Part shown: positions 45,924-54,670 of the stretch, in pieces | Numbering within the stretch: position 1 is the first letter of the stretch | Layout: every line of letters starts with the position of its first letter | Source of the DNA: MnTg04 sp964568075 | Lineage (GTDB): Bacteria; Pseudomonadota; Gammaproteobacteria; Steroidobacterales; MnTg04 | Assembly: GCA_964568075.1 (NCBI GenBank) | Contig: CAZMOM010000002.1 | Coordinates: 1 to 64,000 of the forward strand | Direction: 5' to 3' | Length of the DNA stretch: 64,000 nucleotides | Notes under the pieces: model-generated | What the model saw: the letters and a program-made list of their open reading frames with translations, nothing else | The model's database searches: none | Told to the model about the DNA's origin: nothing | Program-made: the position numbers and the translations under genes

Positions 45924-45946
45924 GCCTCCCGGTTTTCCGGTGAGGC
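45924..45946 (-). promoter_or_regulatory. Leader hairpin of the rpsF operon
   Basis: On the minus strand, GCCTC-A-CCGG, an AAAA loop and CCGG-GAGGC form a nine-pair stem with one bulged A, 23 bases before the rpsF ATG. Many bacteria carry an S6-S18-binding leader with a conserved CCG at this place; CCG is present here in the stem, so autoregulation is plausible but the fold is not verified. Confidence 0.4.
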
Positions 45947-46001
45947 AAGGAGCCAGCGCTTTTTCGCGCGTTGTGTTTCTGCGCATTTCACAGCGGGCGG
46001 A

Positions 46002-46030
46002 ATGCTATACAAATTGCTGTTTTCGGGCAA
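46002..46030 (-). promoter_or_regulatory. Candidate promoter of the rpsF operon
   Basis: On the minus strand TTGCCC (46025-46030) and TAGCAT (46002-46007) are 17 bases apart, about 100 bases before rpsF and beyond the rlmB stop. The -10 is weak; an overlapping TATAGC is an alternative with a 15-base spacer. Confidence 0.35.
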
Positions 46031-46041
46031 GCTTTTCCTGT

Positions 46042-46779
46042 TCAGGCGGAGCGCTGCCGCAGCGCCTCATACAGGCAGATCCCGGCGGCCACCGACACAT
46101 TAAGGCTGTCGACAGCGCCCAGCATCGGCAGAGACACCAGTTCCCCACAATGTTCCCTGGTCAGCCGCCGCAGGCCATGGCCCTCGCCTCCCAGTACCAA
46201 TGCCACCGGCCCCGTCAGAGTAGTGTCGAACAAGCTCCGCTCTCCTTCACCATCCAGGCCGATGATCTGGATGCCCTGCTCTGCCAACCAGCGCAGCATG
46301 CGGGCGAGGTTGGTGACCTGAACCAGTGGAATCGTTTCGGCCGCTCCACTCGCGACCTTGCGCGTCGCCGGACTCAGTCCCGCAGATCTGCGACGGGGGG
46401 TAACAACAGCGGAAACGCCTGCGCCATCTGCAGACCTCAGGCAAGCCCCCAGATTATGCGGATCCTGGATTTCATCCAGAACGAGCAGGAATATCTTGCT
46501 GCCTGCGGCAAGTACCAGGTCTTTGAGGAATGCCTCGTTGTGCACCGTCTGCGGGCTGACCCAAGCCAGCAGACCCTGGTGGATAGCGTGATCGCTGACC
46601 TGATCCAGCTGCGGCCGGCTCGCTCTCTCAACCGGTACGCCGAGCGACTCCGCCTGCCGCATCAGCTCGCCTGCGCGACGATCTTTGCGATCGCAAATCA
46701 GGAGCTTCTCGATGCTGTGCGCCCGCGTCCGGAGTAGCGTTTCGATCGCGTGAAACCCATAGACGAAATTCCTGCTCAT
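46042..46779 (-). CDS. rlmB: 23S rRNA (guanosine-2'-O-)-methyltransferase RlmB
   Basis: 245 residues. It methylates Gm2251 in 23S rRNA. An N-terminal L30e-like domain (about 3-75; YGFHAIETLLRT) and a SPOUT domain (about 90-240) with LDEIQDPHNLGACLRSADGAG, VLGGEGHGLRRL and SLPMLGAVDSLNVSVAAGI, the TrmH-type motifs, are present. It overlaps rnr as ATGA, the E. coli order. Confidence 0.97.
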   Translation of the reverse strand: MSRNFVYGFHAIETLLRTRAHSIEKLLICDRKDRRAGELMRQAESLGVPVERASRPQLDQVSDHAIHQGLLAWVSPQTVHNEAFLKDLVLAAGSKIFLLVLDEIQDPHNLGACLRSADGAGVSAVVTPRRRSAGLSPATRKVASGAAETIPLVQVTNLARMLRWLAEQGIQIIGLDGEGERSLFDTTLTGPVALVLGGEGHGLRRLTREHCGELVSLPMLGAVDSLNVSVAAGICLYEALRQRSA

Positions 46780-49004
46780 CGTTTTCGTTTTCGATTTCGC
46801 GCCCGTGACTTTCTCGGTGGCGGATCGCCTACCAGTTCAAAATCGATCTTTCTTTGGTCCATATCGACGCGGCTGACACGCACCTGCAAGTGATCCGACA
46901 GCCTGAATTCCGCGCGCTTTTTTTCACCAGTCAGCGTGTGGTGGGTTGGGTCGTGCTCATAATAATCCACCGGCAGTGCGCTGATGTGTACCAGGCCCTC
47001 GATCTGTTTTTCGGGAATCTGCACGAAAAGACCAAAATTGGTCACTCCTGATATTACCGCCGAAAACACCTGGCCAATTTTGTCCTGCATATACTCGCAC
47101 TTGAGGTACTCCATGGCCTGACGCGTCGCGTCGTCCGCGCGCTGCTCTGCCTGCGAGCAGATTTGCCCCAGACCGATCATCTCTTTTTTCGAATAAGCGA
47201 ATCGCCCCGCTTGGCCGCCAGCCAGAGCGTGCTTGATCGCCCGGTGCACCAGAAGATCAGGAAATCGGCGTATCGGCGACGTGAAATGTGCATATTCTGC
47301 CAGCGCCAAGCCAAAGTGACCGGCGTTGTCAGGTTCGTAAATCGCCTTGGACAAGGAACGCAGCAGAACCGTCTCGATCAGATCGGAATCGTCACGCGTC
47401 GTTACTTTCTCCAGCAAACGGCTGTAATCCATGGGCTTTGGCTTTTTCCCGCCACCCAGTGACAATCCCTCTGCTGCCAGAAACAATCGCAGACCTTCCA
47501 TCTTTTCCTGGTCGGGCCCGGCATGGGAACGATAAAGAAAAGGAAGGCGTTTTCGATGAATAAAGCGGGCCGCTTCGATGTTGGCGGCGATCATGCACTC
47601 TTCGATGATCCGGTGCGCGGCGTTGCGTGGATAGGCGACCAGGTTTTTCAGCGTCTTGTCGTTCGCAAAAACCGCCTTGACTTCGGGTATGTCGAATTCC
47701 AGTGCTCCGCGCCGGTGGCGCGCACGGGCCATAGCGCGATAGGCTTCGTGCAAGGCCGAAAGAGGCGTCAACAGGCGCTGGTGCTTCCGTCGGCTCGCAG
47801 CACTCTTGTGAATCAGTATATCGGCCACCTCGGTGTAGGTCAGTCTCGCCGTCGATTGCATTACGGCTTCAAAAAAATCGGATGACAGTACCTTGCCCTG
47901 CTTCGACAGCTTCATCTCACAGACGAGGCACAGGCGGTCCACCTTGGGCTTGAGGCTGCACAGTCCATTGGAGAGGATTTCCGGCAACATCGGAATTACC
48001 TCGCGCGGAAAATAGACCGACGTTCCGCGCCGCTGTGCTTCCCGGTCCAGCGCGGTGCCTGGTTTTACGTAGTGCGCGACATCGGCGATCGCCACCAGGA
48101 TGGTCCAGCCTTCCCGATTTCTCTCACAATAAACCGCATCATCAAAATCCCTGGCATCGGCTCCGTCAATGGTGAGCAAGGGGGTGTCGCGCAGGTCGTA
48201 GCGGTCATATTTAGCGGCCTCCGGAACCCGCTTGCCATAGCGACTGAGCTCCTTTTCCACCGCTTCAGGCCAGACATTCGGCAGCCCATGCGCGCTGATG
48301 GCGATCAGCGTTTCCATGCCGGGGTCGTCGACTTCGCCCAGGATTTGCTTCACCTGGCCGACCGCCGCGCTGTGCGCTGTTGGTTGTCCGGTAATCTTCA
48401 GGACAACGACCTGGCCTGGCCGGGCGCCTTTGCGGAATCTTGGCGCTACCGAAATGTAGCGGCTGTACCGGTTGTTATCCGGTATGACAAAACCCTTGCC
48501 CCGTTCAAGGTGAAATCCACCGACCAGCTCCGTTGTTTTACGTTCGAGAACTTCGACGATGACGCCCTCCGGCCTCCCCCGCCTGTCTTCGCCCCGTACC
48601 CTGACCGCCACACGATCCCCGTGCATGACCTGGCGCATCTCGCGGGCCGTCAGAAAGATGTCTCGCGTACCTTCATTGTCCGGGATCAGGAATCCGAAAC
48701 CGTCCGGGTGGCCCTGGATTCTCCCCGTAGTTAGCGGCAAATGGCCGGTCAGGCAGTACAACCCTTTACGGTTTTTGATTACCTGCCCGTCCCGGGCCAT
48801 CGCTTCCATGCGTCTGGTCAGCGCCGACCGGGCACGTTGCCCTTTCAGCCCCAGCTGCGCATTGAGCTCCGTCAGGCTCAGCGGTCTGCCGACTTTCTCG
48901 AGGGACTGATTGATTAATGCTCTGCTGGGTATCGGAAAGCGATGGAGATTGGCTTCCCGAGCTGCTTCCGGATTACGATCCTTCCATTGTTTTTTCTTGA
49001 CCAT
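46776..49004 (-). CDS. rnr: Ribonuclease R
   Basis: 742 residues from the ATG at 49004 (GGAG seven bases upstream). A 3'-5' exoribonuclease able to pass structured RNA. Domain order: N-terminal winged helix (about 30-85), two cold-shock domains (about 90-230), RNB catalytic domain (about 255-590) with the metal-binding aspartates in DGADARDFDDAVY, S1 domain (about 640-720) and a short basic tail ending RNRKRKR. The E. coli enzyme is longer at the tail (813). It is co-transcribed with rlmB. Confidence 0.97.
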   Translation of the reverse strand: MVKKKQWKDRNPEAAREANLHRFPIPSRALINQSLEKVGRPLSLTELNAQLGLKGQRARSALTRRMEAMARDGQVIKNRKGLYCLTGHLPLTTGRIQGHPDGFGFLIPDNEGTRDIFLTAREMRQVMHGDRVAVRVRGEDRRGRPEGVIVEVLERKTTELVGGFHLERGKGFVIPDNNRYSRYISVAPRFRKGARPGQVVVLKITGQPTAHSAAVGQVKQILGEVDDPGMETLIAISAHGLPNVWPEAVEKELSRYGKRVPEAAKYDRYDLRDTPLLTIDGADARDFDDAVYCERNREGWTILVAIADVAHYVKPGTALDREAQRRGTSVYFPREVIPMLPEILSNGLCSLKPKVDRLCLVCEMKLSKQGKVLSSDFFEAVMQSTARLTYTEVADILIHKSAASRRKHQRLLTPLSALHEAYRAMARARHRRGALEFDIPEVKAVFANDKTLKNLVAYPRNAAHRIIEECMIAANIEAARFIHRKRLPFLYRSHAGPDQEKMEGLRLFLAAEGLSLGGGKKPKPMDYSRLLEKVTTRDDSDLIETVLLRSLSKAIYEPDNAGHFGLALAEYAHFTSPIRRFPDLLVHRAIKHALAGGQAGRFAYSKKEMIGLGQICSQAEQRADDATRQAMEYLKCEYMQDKIGQVFSAVISGVTNFGLFVQIPEKQIEGLVHISALPVDYYEHDPTHHTLTGEKKRAEFRLSDHLQVRVSRVDMDQRKIDFELVGDPPPRKSRARNRKRKR

Positions 49005-49020
49005 CTGCACTCCATGCTTG

Positions 49021-49043
49021 TCGGTAGCCTGACAAGCTACCGG
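49021..49043. promoter_or_regulatory. Hairpin between rnr and the tRNA-Leu promoter
   Basis: TCGGTAGC (49021-49028) and GCTACCGG (49036-49043) pair over eight bases around a seven-base loop. It lies in the rnr leader on the minus strand, ending 17 bases before the rnr ATG, so it could affect rnr translation. Confidence 0.4.
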
Positions 49044-49047
49044 CAGA

Positions 49048-49076
49048 TTGACAAGTATTTAGCGGGTGCATTACAG
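49048..49076 (+). promoter_or_regulatory. Promoter of tRNA-Leu
   Basis: Perfect -35 TTGACA (49048-49053), a 17-base spacer and TTACAG (49071-49076), giving a transcript start about 34 bases before the mature tRNA. Confidence 0.65.
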
Positions 49077-49116
49077 TGCGCGCCTCATTTCGTGGTGCAT
49101 CGCGCCAGCCCTGCCT

Positions 49117-49203
49117 GCCCAGGTGGCGGAATTGGTAGACGCGCGGCGTTCAGGTCGCCGTGTCCTTACGGATGTGCGAGTTCGAGTCTCGCCCTGGGCA
49201 CCA
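49117..49203 (+). tRNA. tRNA-Leu (CAG)
   Basis: 87 bases beginning GCCCAGGTGGCGGAATTGG and ending CCTGGGCACCA. Acceptor stem GCCCAGG/CCTGGGC pairs fully, the anticodon loop is TTCAGGT (CAG), there is a long class II variable arm, the T loop is GTTCGAGTC, and CCA is encoded. It decodes CUG. Confidence 0.97.
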
Positions 49204-49216
49204 ATCTCTCTTTTTG

Positions 49217-49250
49217 CTTCTTTTTCTCTTGATTGGAAGAGAAAAAGAAG
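49217..49250. repeat. Perfect 14-bp inverted repeat after tRNA-Leu
   Basis: CTTCTTTTTCTCTT (49217-49230) and its exact complement (49237-49250) flank a six-base loop, 14 bases after the tRNA CCA. It is pyrimidine/purine-rich rather than GC-rich. The right arm doubles as the start of the tandem repeat. Confidence 0.8.
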
Positions 49251-49563
49251 AAGACACTCCGTCCGCGCAGCGGACACCGACTTGTTACCACCATCCCCAA
49301 CAAAACTGACGATATTGCAGCGGACATTGCCCCCTGTAGTCTGACGCAGGTGGCTTGACCTGCTCCCTCCCTTAGCTCAACCAGAAAAAGAAGAAGACAC
49401 TCCGTCCGCGCAGCGGACACCGACCTGTTACCACCATCCCCAACAAAATTGACGATATTGCAGCGGACATTGCCCCTTGTAGTCCGGCGCAGGTGGCTTG
49501 ACCTGCTCCCTCCCTTAGCTCAACCAGAAAAAGAAGAAAGCAATTCGTCCGCGCAGCGGACAA
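49240..49563. repeat. 143-bp tandem repeat array (2.3 copies) next to tRNA-Leu
   Basis: Units start at 49240, 49383 and 49526, each opening AGAAAAAGAAGAA. Units one and two match nearly throughout; the third stops after about 38 bases, six bases before the stop codon of the next gene. Every unit carries the hairpin GTCCGC-GCA-GCGGAC near its start. The block fills the 365 bases after the tRNA. Short open frames within it are repeats of one another and lack ribosome-binding sites, so I do not call them genes. Confidence 0.9.
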
Positions 49564-49568
49564 CAGTT

Positions 49569-50018
49569 TCAGCCAGCAGCGTATTTTTCCGCGAACCACC
49601 CCAGCGCTATGCAGCCAGCGAGATAATAGAAAATAGATTCCAGCGTCCACCAGCCCCAAAGCGCATCCGGAAGATTGAAAACTCCGGACCATCCCAGCGT
49701 TACCGTCGCAGCGATCAGGAACAGGACCAATCCGTACTTTGCGCCTTTGAGCCATCCGTCGCCGCCAAAGGATGCGCGAACCACGTCATAGACGCCCGCA
49801 ATGACAAAGGACCCGATCAGTCCTGTGACGATCCATCGCGGCATCAAGGCCGCCATGTCGGGCGGCTCCTGGTTTAACTCCGGTCGCCAGAACTGCGCAT
49901 GCATCTTGTAAAGTTCGTCCAGCACGCCCTCATGGATTAACGGGCCGCTAAAAATTGCGACTACCCATGCGGCTGCGTAGTAAACAATGCCGCCGACAAA
50001 TATCAGTTTCCAGTTCAT
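49569..50018 (-). CDS. Small four-helix membrane protein, family not recognised with confidence
   Basis: 149 residues with four hydrophobic segments (about 5-25, 62-82, 92-112, 123-143). The first ends GGIVYYAAAWVVAIFSGPLIHEG; FWRPELNQEPPDM forms a soluble loop. The layout recalls the DUF1761/DUF2177 group of small membrane proteins, but I cannot assign it firmly. It diverges from the BNR lipoprotein over a 174-base gap without other genes and ends against the tandem array. Confidence 0.7.
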   Translation of the reverse strand: MNWKLIFVGGIVYYAAAWVVAIFSGPLIHEGVLDELYKMHAQFWRPELNQEPPDMAALMPRWIVTGLIGSFVIAGVYDVVRASFGGDGWLKGAKYGLVLFLIAATVTLGWSGVFNLPDALWGWWTLESIFYYLAGCIALGWFAEKYAAG

Positions 50019-50192
50019 TTTGGGTCTCCCAGGCTGTCCCAGCCATTAGTATAGTAAGCGTGTCGGACAATGCCATGCTGGGTCATGCGGGATGGGACGG
50101 GCGGCCGGACTGGCTGAGTCTGCGTTTTTTCGTTTCGGCGTGGCATTTTGCTACGATGCAGACCTTCTCGGTCATGCTTGCGGGGAACGTAC

Positions 50193-51443
50193 ATGCAAAA
50201 ACCGAACGGCACATTCACATTGTTACTCCTCGTCTCGTTTTTGGGGGCCTGCTCCGCTGATCCGGGCGGCAGTCTGCAACTGGAGATACTTGAATCGCCG
50301 GCGCTTGACCACAGCGGGGAACCGCATCTACAGGCCGGGCCAGACGGGAAAATAATCCTCAGCTGGCTTGAAAAAAAAGATCAGAGCGCGACGCTGCGTT
50401 ACTCGGTATTCGCTCAGGACGAGTGGGGGAATCCCAGGACCGTGGCAAGCGGCGACAACTGGTTTGTCAACTGGGCTGATTATCCCTCGGTTACAGTTGT
50501 CGGTCCTGAGCTCTGGGCGGCCCACTGGCTGCAAAAAAAACCGGGCGGCACGTACGCCTATGACGTCAAAATCTCATTGTCACGGGATGGAATAAACTGG
50601 CAGCCATCGATAAGTCCACACGATGACAATACGCCGACCGAGCACGGGTTTGTCAGCATGATTGGCCTGCGGGGAAAATTAGGCGCAGTCTGGCTGGATG
50701 GCCGATACACCAGCGAAACGCAAAGCCACGAAACGGATCAAGGGTCCGGCGACCAGGACCATGACGGCATGACCTTGCGCTGGGCTGCCATCGGCGGCGA
50801 TGGGCGGGTTGTCGAGTCAGTCGAACTTGATTCCCTGACCTGTGATTGCTGTCAGACCGATCTGGTCCAGGTTGGTGGCGGCGCAGCGGTGGTGTATCGG
50901 GACCGTAGCCGAGATGAAACAAGGGACATCGGCATTATCCGCCTGACCAAAGACGGGTGGAGCGAACCGGCCATAGTTGCAAAAGATGACTGGAAGATCG
51001 CCGGTTGCCCGGTCAACGGTCCGGCCATTGACAGCAGGCGTGATGAACTGGCGGTCGCCTGGTTTACCGCCGCCAATGATCAAAAGCGGGTCAAAGTTTC
51101 GTTTTCCGAAGATGGCGGGCATCACTTTTCGTCACCTGTCGATATCAGCCGCGGTGATCCCCTGGGAAGGGTAGACGTCAGCTGGGTCACCGATGATCTT
51201 GTCGTCGTAAGCTGGCTGGAAGAACAGGATGACGGCAAGGCAGCGTTAACAATAAGATTCGTGTCGCGGGATGGAACGGCAGGCGCCGAAGAGACGATCG
51301 CGGTGACCGGGAGCGAGCGCTCATCAGGTTTCCCGCAAATGCTGGCAACCGGGAATGAGTTGTTTTTTGCCTGGACCGATACCGGCGAGATACCGCGGGT
51401 TCTGACCGCTCGTCTTCCTCTGGCCGGCCTGATTGGCAGGTAG
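50193..51443 (+). CDS. BNR/sialidase-like beta-propeller lipoprotein
   Basis: 416 residues from the ATG at 50193 (GGGGA upstream). Lipobox LGAC puts lipid on Cys20. The body shows repeated beta-propeller strands with Asp-box-like elements (SFSEDGGHHFSSP, SLSRDGINWQPS), as in exo-alpha-sialidase-like proteins. No full set of sialidase arginines is clear, so a glycosidase role is doubtful. An odd Cys cluster, Cys217-Asp-Cys219-Cys220 (LTCDCCQTD), and Cys272 in AGCPVNGP suggest a metal or disulphide site. The glycosyltransferase gene starts 11 bases later. Confidence 0.8.
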   Translation: MQKPNGTFTLLLLVSFLGACSADPGGSLQLEILESPALDHSGEPHLQAGPDGKIILSWLEKKDQSATLRYSVFAQDEWGNPRTVASGDNWFVNWADYPSVTVVGPELWAAHWLQKKPGGTYAYDVKISLSRDGINWQPSISPHDDNTPTEHGFVSMIGLRGKLGAVWLDGRYTSETQSHETDQGSGDQDHDGMTLRWAAIGGDGRVVESVELDSLTCDCCQTDLVQVGGGAAVVYRDRSRDETRDIGIIRLTKDGWSEPAIVAKDDWKIAGCPVNGPAIDSRRDELAVAWFTAANDQKRVKVSFSEDGGHHFSSPVDISRGDPLGRVDVSWVTDDLVVVSWLEEQDDGKAALTIRFVSRDGTAGAEETIAVTGSERSSGFPQMLATGNELFFAWTDTGEIPRVLTARLPLAGLIGR

Positions 51444-51453
51444 ATCCTGCGAC

Positions 51454-52533
51454 ATGACCGGCCACGGATTTCCCCGCGAGACGCCGGACACCGTTTGCAT
51501 AGTCAGGCTGTCTGCGATAGGCGATTGTTGTCATGCCCTGCCGGTCATCCGAACGCTTCAGGACGCCTGGCCAGGGACAAACTTCACCTGGATTATTGGT
51601 GGCACCGAGTCCAAATTATTCGGCGGAATCCCTGATATCGAATTCCTGCCTCTAGATAAATCATCAGGTTTCAATGGCTTGAGAGAATTACGTAAACAGT
51701 TACGTAACCGCCGATTTGATCTTCTTTTGCATATGCATCCGTCCATGCGGGCGAATCTGGCTAGCCTGTTTGTGCGCGTGGACCGCCGACTCGGCTTTGA
51801 CAGAAAACGCGCCAGGGACCTGCAATGGTTGTTTTGCAATGAGCAAATCCCAGGGCGCAGCAGGCAGCATGTCATGGATTCGTTTTTCGGGTTTGCCGAG
51901 TCGCTCGGGATAACATCCCGTTCGATGCGCTGGGATATTCCCATTCCGGAACCAGACATCGAGTTTTCAGATCACACGATTCCGGACGACGTTCCGGCAG
52001 TCATCGTATCGCCATGCAGCAGCATGATGCGCGGCCGACAAAAAAATTATCGCAACTGGCTGCCGGATCGATACGCCGAAGTAATCGATCACGCGAACGA
52101 ACGGTGGCAGGCCAGCACTTTTTTGACCGGCGGCAGTTCCATGCAGGAAGAGGCCGTCGCGAACGCCATTATCGCAAAATGCAAAAACCCACCGGTTAAC
52201 CTGATGGGCAAAACCACCCTGCTCCAGTTGCTGGCGATACTGAAAAAAGCCAGCGTGCTGGTCTGTCCCGATTCAGGCCCGGGTCACATGGCGACCGCGG
52301 TCGGCACCCCGGTCGTCGGCCTGTTTGCATCGACGAATCCTGCGCGCGCGGCGCCCTATCTGAGTACGGAGTGGCTGGTCAACGAATACCCGACCGCTTT
52401 GTTCGATGCTCATGGATTGTCCGTCGAACAAGCCAAATGGGGGAAACGCATCCACTCGCCTGAGGCCATGCAACTGGTACAGGTTGCCGATGTTTGTCAC
52501 CAGCTGGATGCATTGCTCGACAAGTCGCAATAA
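51454..52533 (+). CDS. Glycosyltransferase family 9 (heptosyltransferase-like)
   Basis: 359 residues. GT-B fold with the family-9 opening TVCIVRLSAIGDCCHALPVI and the C-terminal sugar-nucleotide site LVCPDSGPGHMATAVGTPVVGLF. Members add heptose or other sugars to the lipopolysaccharide core. The start at ATG 51454 lies just after the lipoprotein stop; an upstream TTG is possible. It meets the vWA gene tail to tail across 27 bases. Confidence 0.92.
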   Translation: MTGHGFPRETPDTVCIVRLSAIGDCCHALPVIRTLQDAWPGTNFTWIIGGTESKLFGGIPDIEFLPLDKSSGFNGLRELRKQLRNRRFDLLLHMHPSMRANLASLFVRVDRRLGFDRKRARDLQWLFCNEQIPGRSRQHVMDSFFGFAESLGITSRSMRWDIPIPEPDIEFSDHTIPDDVPAVIVSPCSSMMRGRQKNYRNWLPDRYAEVIDHANERWQASTFLTGGSSMQEEAVANAIIAKCKNPPVNLMGKTTLLQLLAILKKASVLVCPDSGPGHMATAVGTPVVGLFASTNPARAAPYLSTEWLVNEYPTALFDAHGLSVEQAKWGKRIHSPEAMQLVQVADVCHQLDALLDKSQ

Positions 52534-52560
52534 GACGTTGCCGGGGCAGCTGCTATCTCT

Positions 52561-53559
52561 TCAGGTTCGGTGATGCGGCAGTCCGACAAACGTGCCGCCG
52601 TTTTGCTCGCAAAGCAGGCGCATCAGTGTCGCGAATCGTATCGTGGTCGTCTGCAGGTGTGTTGGCAGCGTAAGAAGGGCCGGGAATCCGACCGCGTTGA
52701 TCCGGACCAACCGCTTTCCATCGCGACCCTCCCGGTTAATCTGGCTTACTAAATTCAGAACCTGATCAATTGATCGGCCGGTAAATTCATCGCCAAAAAC
52801 GTAGAGGCTGATTTTTTTGTCTGGCGAATAAAAAGTCTCTATGGCTTTGGTTATTCCTTCGACCGGACTGGAATTACTGAACGCGTTCCAGGTTTTGAGC
52901 CTGTCCATAATCGCTTTGCGCCGCCCGGGTGTATCGGGTATCCATTTTCCTGTGTAGCGGGTGAACATAAACTTACCCATATCGTTCATGACCTGGATAC
53001 CCTTGACCTTGGGATAAATTTCCAGCGTTTCCCGAAATTTCTCCAGCATCAGCGGCCAACTGTAGTTAATCATGCTCCCCGATGTATCGATGATGAAAAT
53101 AATGTATTCGCTGTCGACGGGTATCCCGCCGATCAAATTGTCGTTTTCTGATTTCTGATAATCAGCCAGCAATCGCTTCATTTCGGACGTAAGCGACTGG
53201 CGGGCGGCCGCCAGTTTTCCCTGGATGATATTGATCAACTCCGCGTCCTGACGGGAAGCGGCAAACTCGCCCTGAATTTTCGACATTTCCGCCTGCAGAC
53301 GCGCCAGGCGTTGCCTGGCGACTGATAGCTGGTCTTCCCGGGAGATCATTTCCCGATTGAGAATACTGGTCTCGCCCCAGATCTCGTGCAAATCACGTTG
53401 CCGGTCCTCAAGCGCAGCCTGCAGATCGATGGCGGACTGCTCGATCACGACCGGCTCGAAAACCTTGGTCAGCACCAGCATCAGAATAACGGCGCCGAAA
53501 CCACAGCAGATGACGTCAAGAAAGGACAGTGTGAGTCCTGTATCGCGCTTTCGCTTCAT
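52561..53559 (-). CDS. Membrane-anchored vWA protein A with ExbD-like helix
   Basis: 332 residues. After a basic start (MKRKRDTG), a single helix SFLDVICCGFGAVILMLVL (about 12-32) keeps the F-L-D pattern of the ExbD/TolR proton-path helix, with Asp15 at the key place. A coiled coil (about 40-135) leads to a von Willebrand A domain (about 148-325) whose MIDAS is intact: Asp158-x-Ser160-x-Ser162 (IDTSGSM), with a later Asp in VFGDEF. It should face the periplasm. It is the last gene of the kinase/motor operon, 12 bases after the second vWA gene. Confidence 0.9.
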   Translation of the reverse strand: MKRKRDTGLTLSFLDVICCGFGAVILMLVLTKVFEPVVIEQSAIDLQAALEDRQRDLHEIWGETSILNREMISREDQLSVARQRLARLQAEMSKIQGEFAASRQDAELINIIQGKLAAARQSLTSEMKRLLADYQKSENDNLIGGIPVDSEYIIFIIDTSGSMINYSWPLMLEKFRETLEIYPKVKGIQVMNDMGKFMFTRYTGKWIPDTPGRRKAIMDRLKTWNAFSNSSPVEGITKAIETFYSPDKKISLYVFGDEFTGRSIDQVLNLVSQINREGRDGKRLVRINAVGFPALLTLPTHLQTTTIRFATLMRLLCEQNGGTFVGLPHHRT

Positions 53560-53571
53560 GTCGCGCCTCCT

Positions 53572-54669
53572 CTACGGCCAGTCCCGGGAGGGGCTCAGAA
53601 AAGACCCCTTGGTGGCCATTGCCAGCTTCCAGTAATCGGACGATGCCGCCGGATCGCCTTCCATCGGAAACAGCACGATGTTGATGGGAATATTCAAAGG
53701 AAGATATCTCACCGCCCTGTCGAATAGTCTCTCTCTTTGTCGTCCTGTGACCGTTCCAGACGCCCTGATGTTCTCACCCTGGGTTGGTAAGCCATCGACC
53801 AGCAAATAAACATTGTCCGGTTGGGGATGGAGCGATGTAATTACAGCAAACGCTGCGTGCAGGCTGGTGCCTTTCTCCGGGACCAGCCGCCGCAAATTCT
53901 CGACCGCCCGGTTCAGGTCGCTGCCATCCCCCGCCTCCAGCCAGCGTCCAGCTGTGCCCTCCACCAACGGCGTTGCAGTCGTGTTAAACGCGTATATCTG
54001 AAACTGGCTGGTTGGCGGAATCTGCGCGGTCAGCCAGTCAACCGTTTTAATCGCCCGTTGCCATTTCCTTGCCGCGAGCTTTTGCTCTGTCCGCATGTTC
54101 CGGCGTCGAATAACATTGACGATCGTTTCATCGAGCATGCTTGCCGACGCGTCAAGCAGAATCAATATGCGGTCGCCCCCCATCTGCATGCCCGTCAGAT
54201 ATTGCCTGTTTCCTTCGCCGATGAACGAACGCACGCTGTCTCCGCGCTGCTCGCCTTGTTCGACACCGCCTTCCAGTCTTCGGCGTTCCTCCTCGTTTGC
54301 CTGCAGGTCGGCTTTCAGTTTGTTGACGCTCTCTTTACTCGCCAACGTATCCTCATCCAGCCTCGCCAGTTCGACCCGGATTTTTTCCAGGTCCTGTGCG
54401 ATCGAGTCGGCAAGACCATCGGTGACTGTTTCTTTCTCGTCCAGAATCGTGACGTTATTCCTGATTTGGACCAGGTATTCCTTACCTTCAAGAACCTGTT
54501 CTTCGAGCCGGGCAATTTCAGAAAGAAGATCGATGTTAGCTTCTTCTGTGCGCCGCTCTGTCGAATGATTGATAATCAGAAAAACAAGAATGACGGCGCC
54601 AAAACCACAGGACATACAATCCAGAAAAGACAAGTTAAAAACATTCATTTGTCGTTTTCTGAGAGCCAT
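53572..54669 (-). CDS. Membrane-anchored vWA protein B with ExbD-like helix
   Basis: 365 residues from the ATG at 54669 (MALRKRQMN), one base after the upstream stop; an in-frame ATG at 54681 would add four. The same helix motif as protein A, LSFLDCMSCGFGAVIL, carries Asp17. A long coiled coil (about 40-140) precedes a vWA domain (about 163-350) with MIDAS Asp173-x-Ser175-x-Ser177 (LDASASM). The two proteins share the anchor closely but differ in the vWA part, suggesting an old duplication giving a heteromeric pair. Confidence 0.9.
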   Translation of the reverse strand: MALRKRQMNVFNLSFLDCMSCGFGAVILVFLIINHSTERRTEEANIDLLSEIARLEEQVLEGKEYLVQIRNNVTILDEKETVTDGLADSIAQDLEKIRVELARLDEDTLASKESVNKLKADLQANEEERRRLEGGVEQGEQRGDSVRSFIGEGNRQYLTGMQMGGDRILILLDASASMLDETIVNVIRRRNMRTEQKLAARKWQRAIKTVDWLTAQIPPTSQFQIYAFNTTATPLVEGTAGRWLEAGDGSDLNRAVENLRRLVPEKGTSLHAAFAVITSLHPQPDNVYLLVDGLPTQGENIRASGTVTGRQRERLFDRAVRYLPLNIPINIVLFPMEGDPAASSDYWKLAMATKGSFLSPSRDWP

Positions 54670-54670
54670 G

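Noticed and set aside
45640..46737. 365-residue plus-strand frame over rpsF and rlmB
   Set aside because: Antisense to conserved genes and crosses their boundary; composition is that of a shadow frame.
49240..49563. CRISPR array
   Set aside because: The 143-bp units are joined directly without unique spacers, and no cas gene is present.
49166..49755. Small minus-strand protein genes in the tandem array
   Set aside because: The frames are copies created by the 143-bp repeat, lack ribosome-binding sites, and one runs into the next gene.
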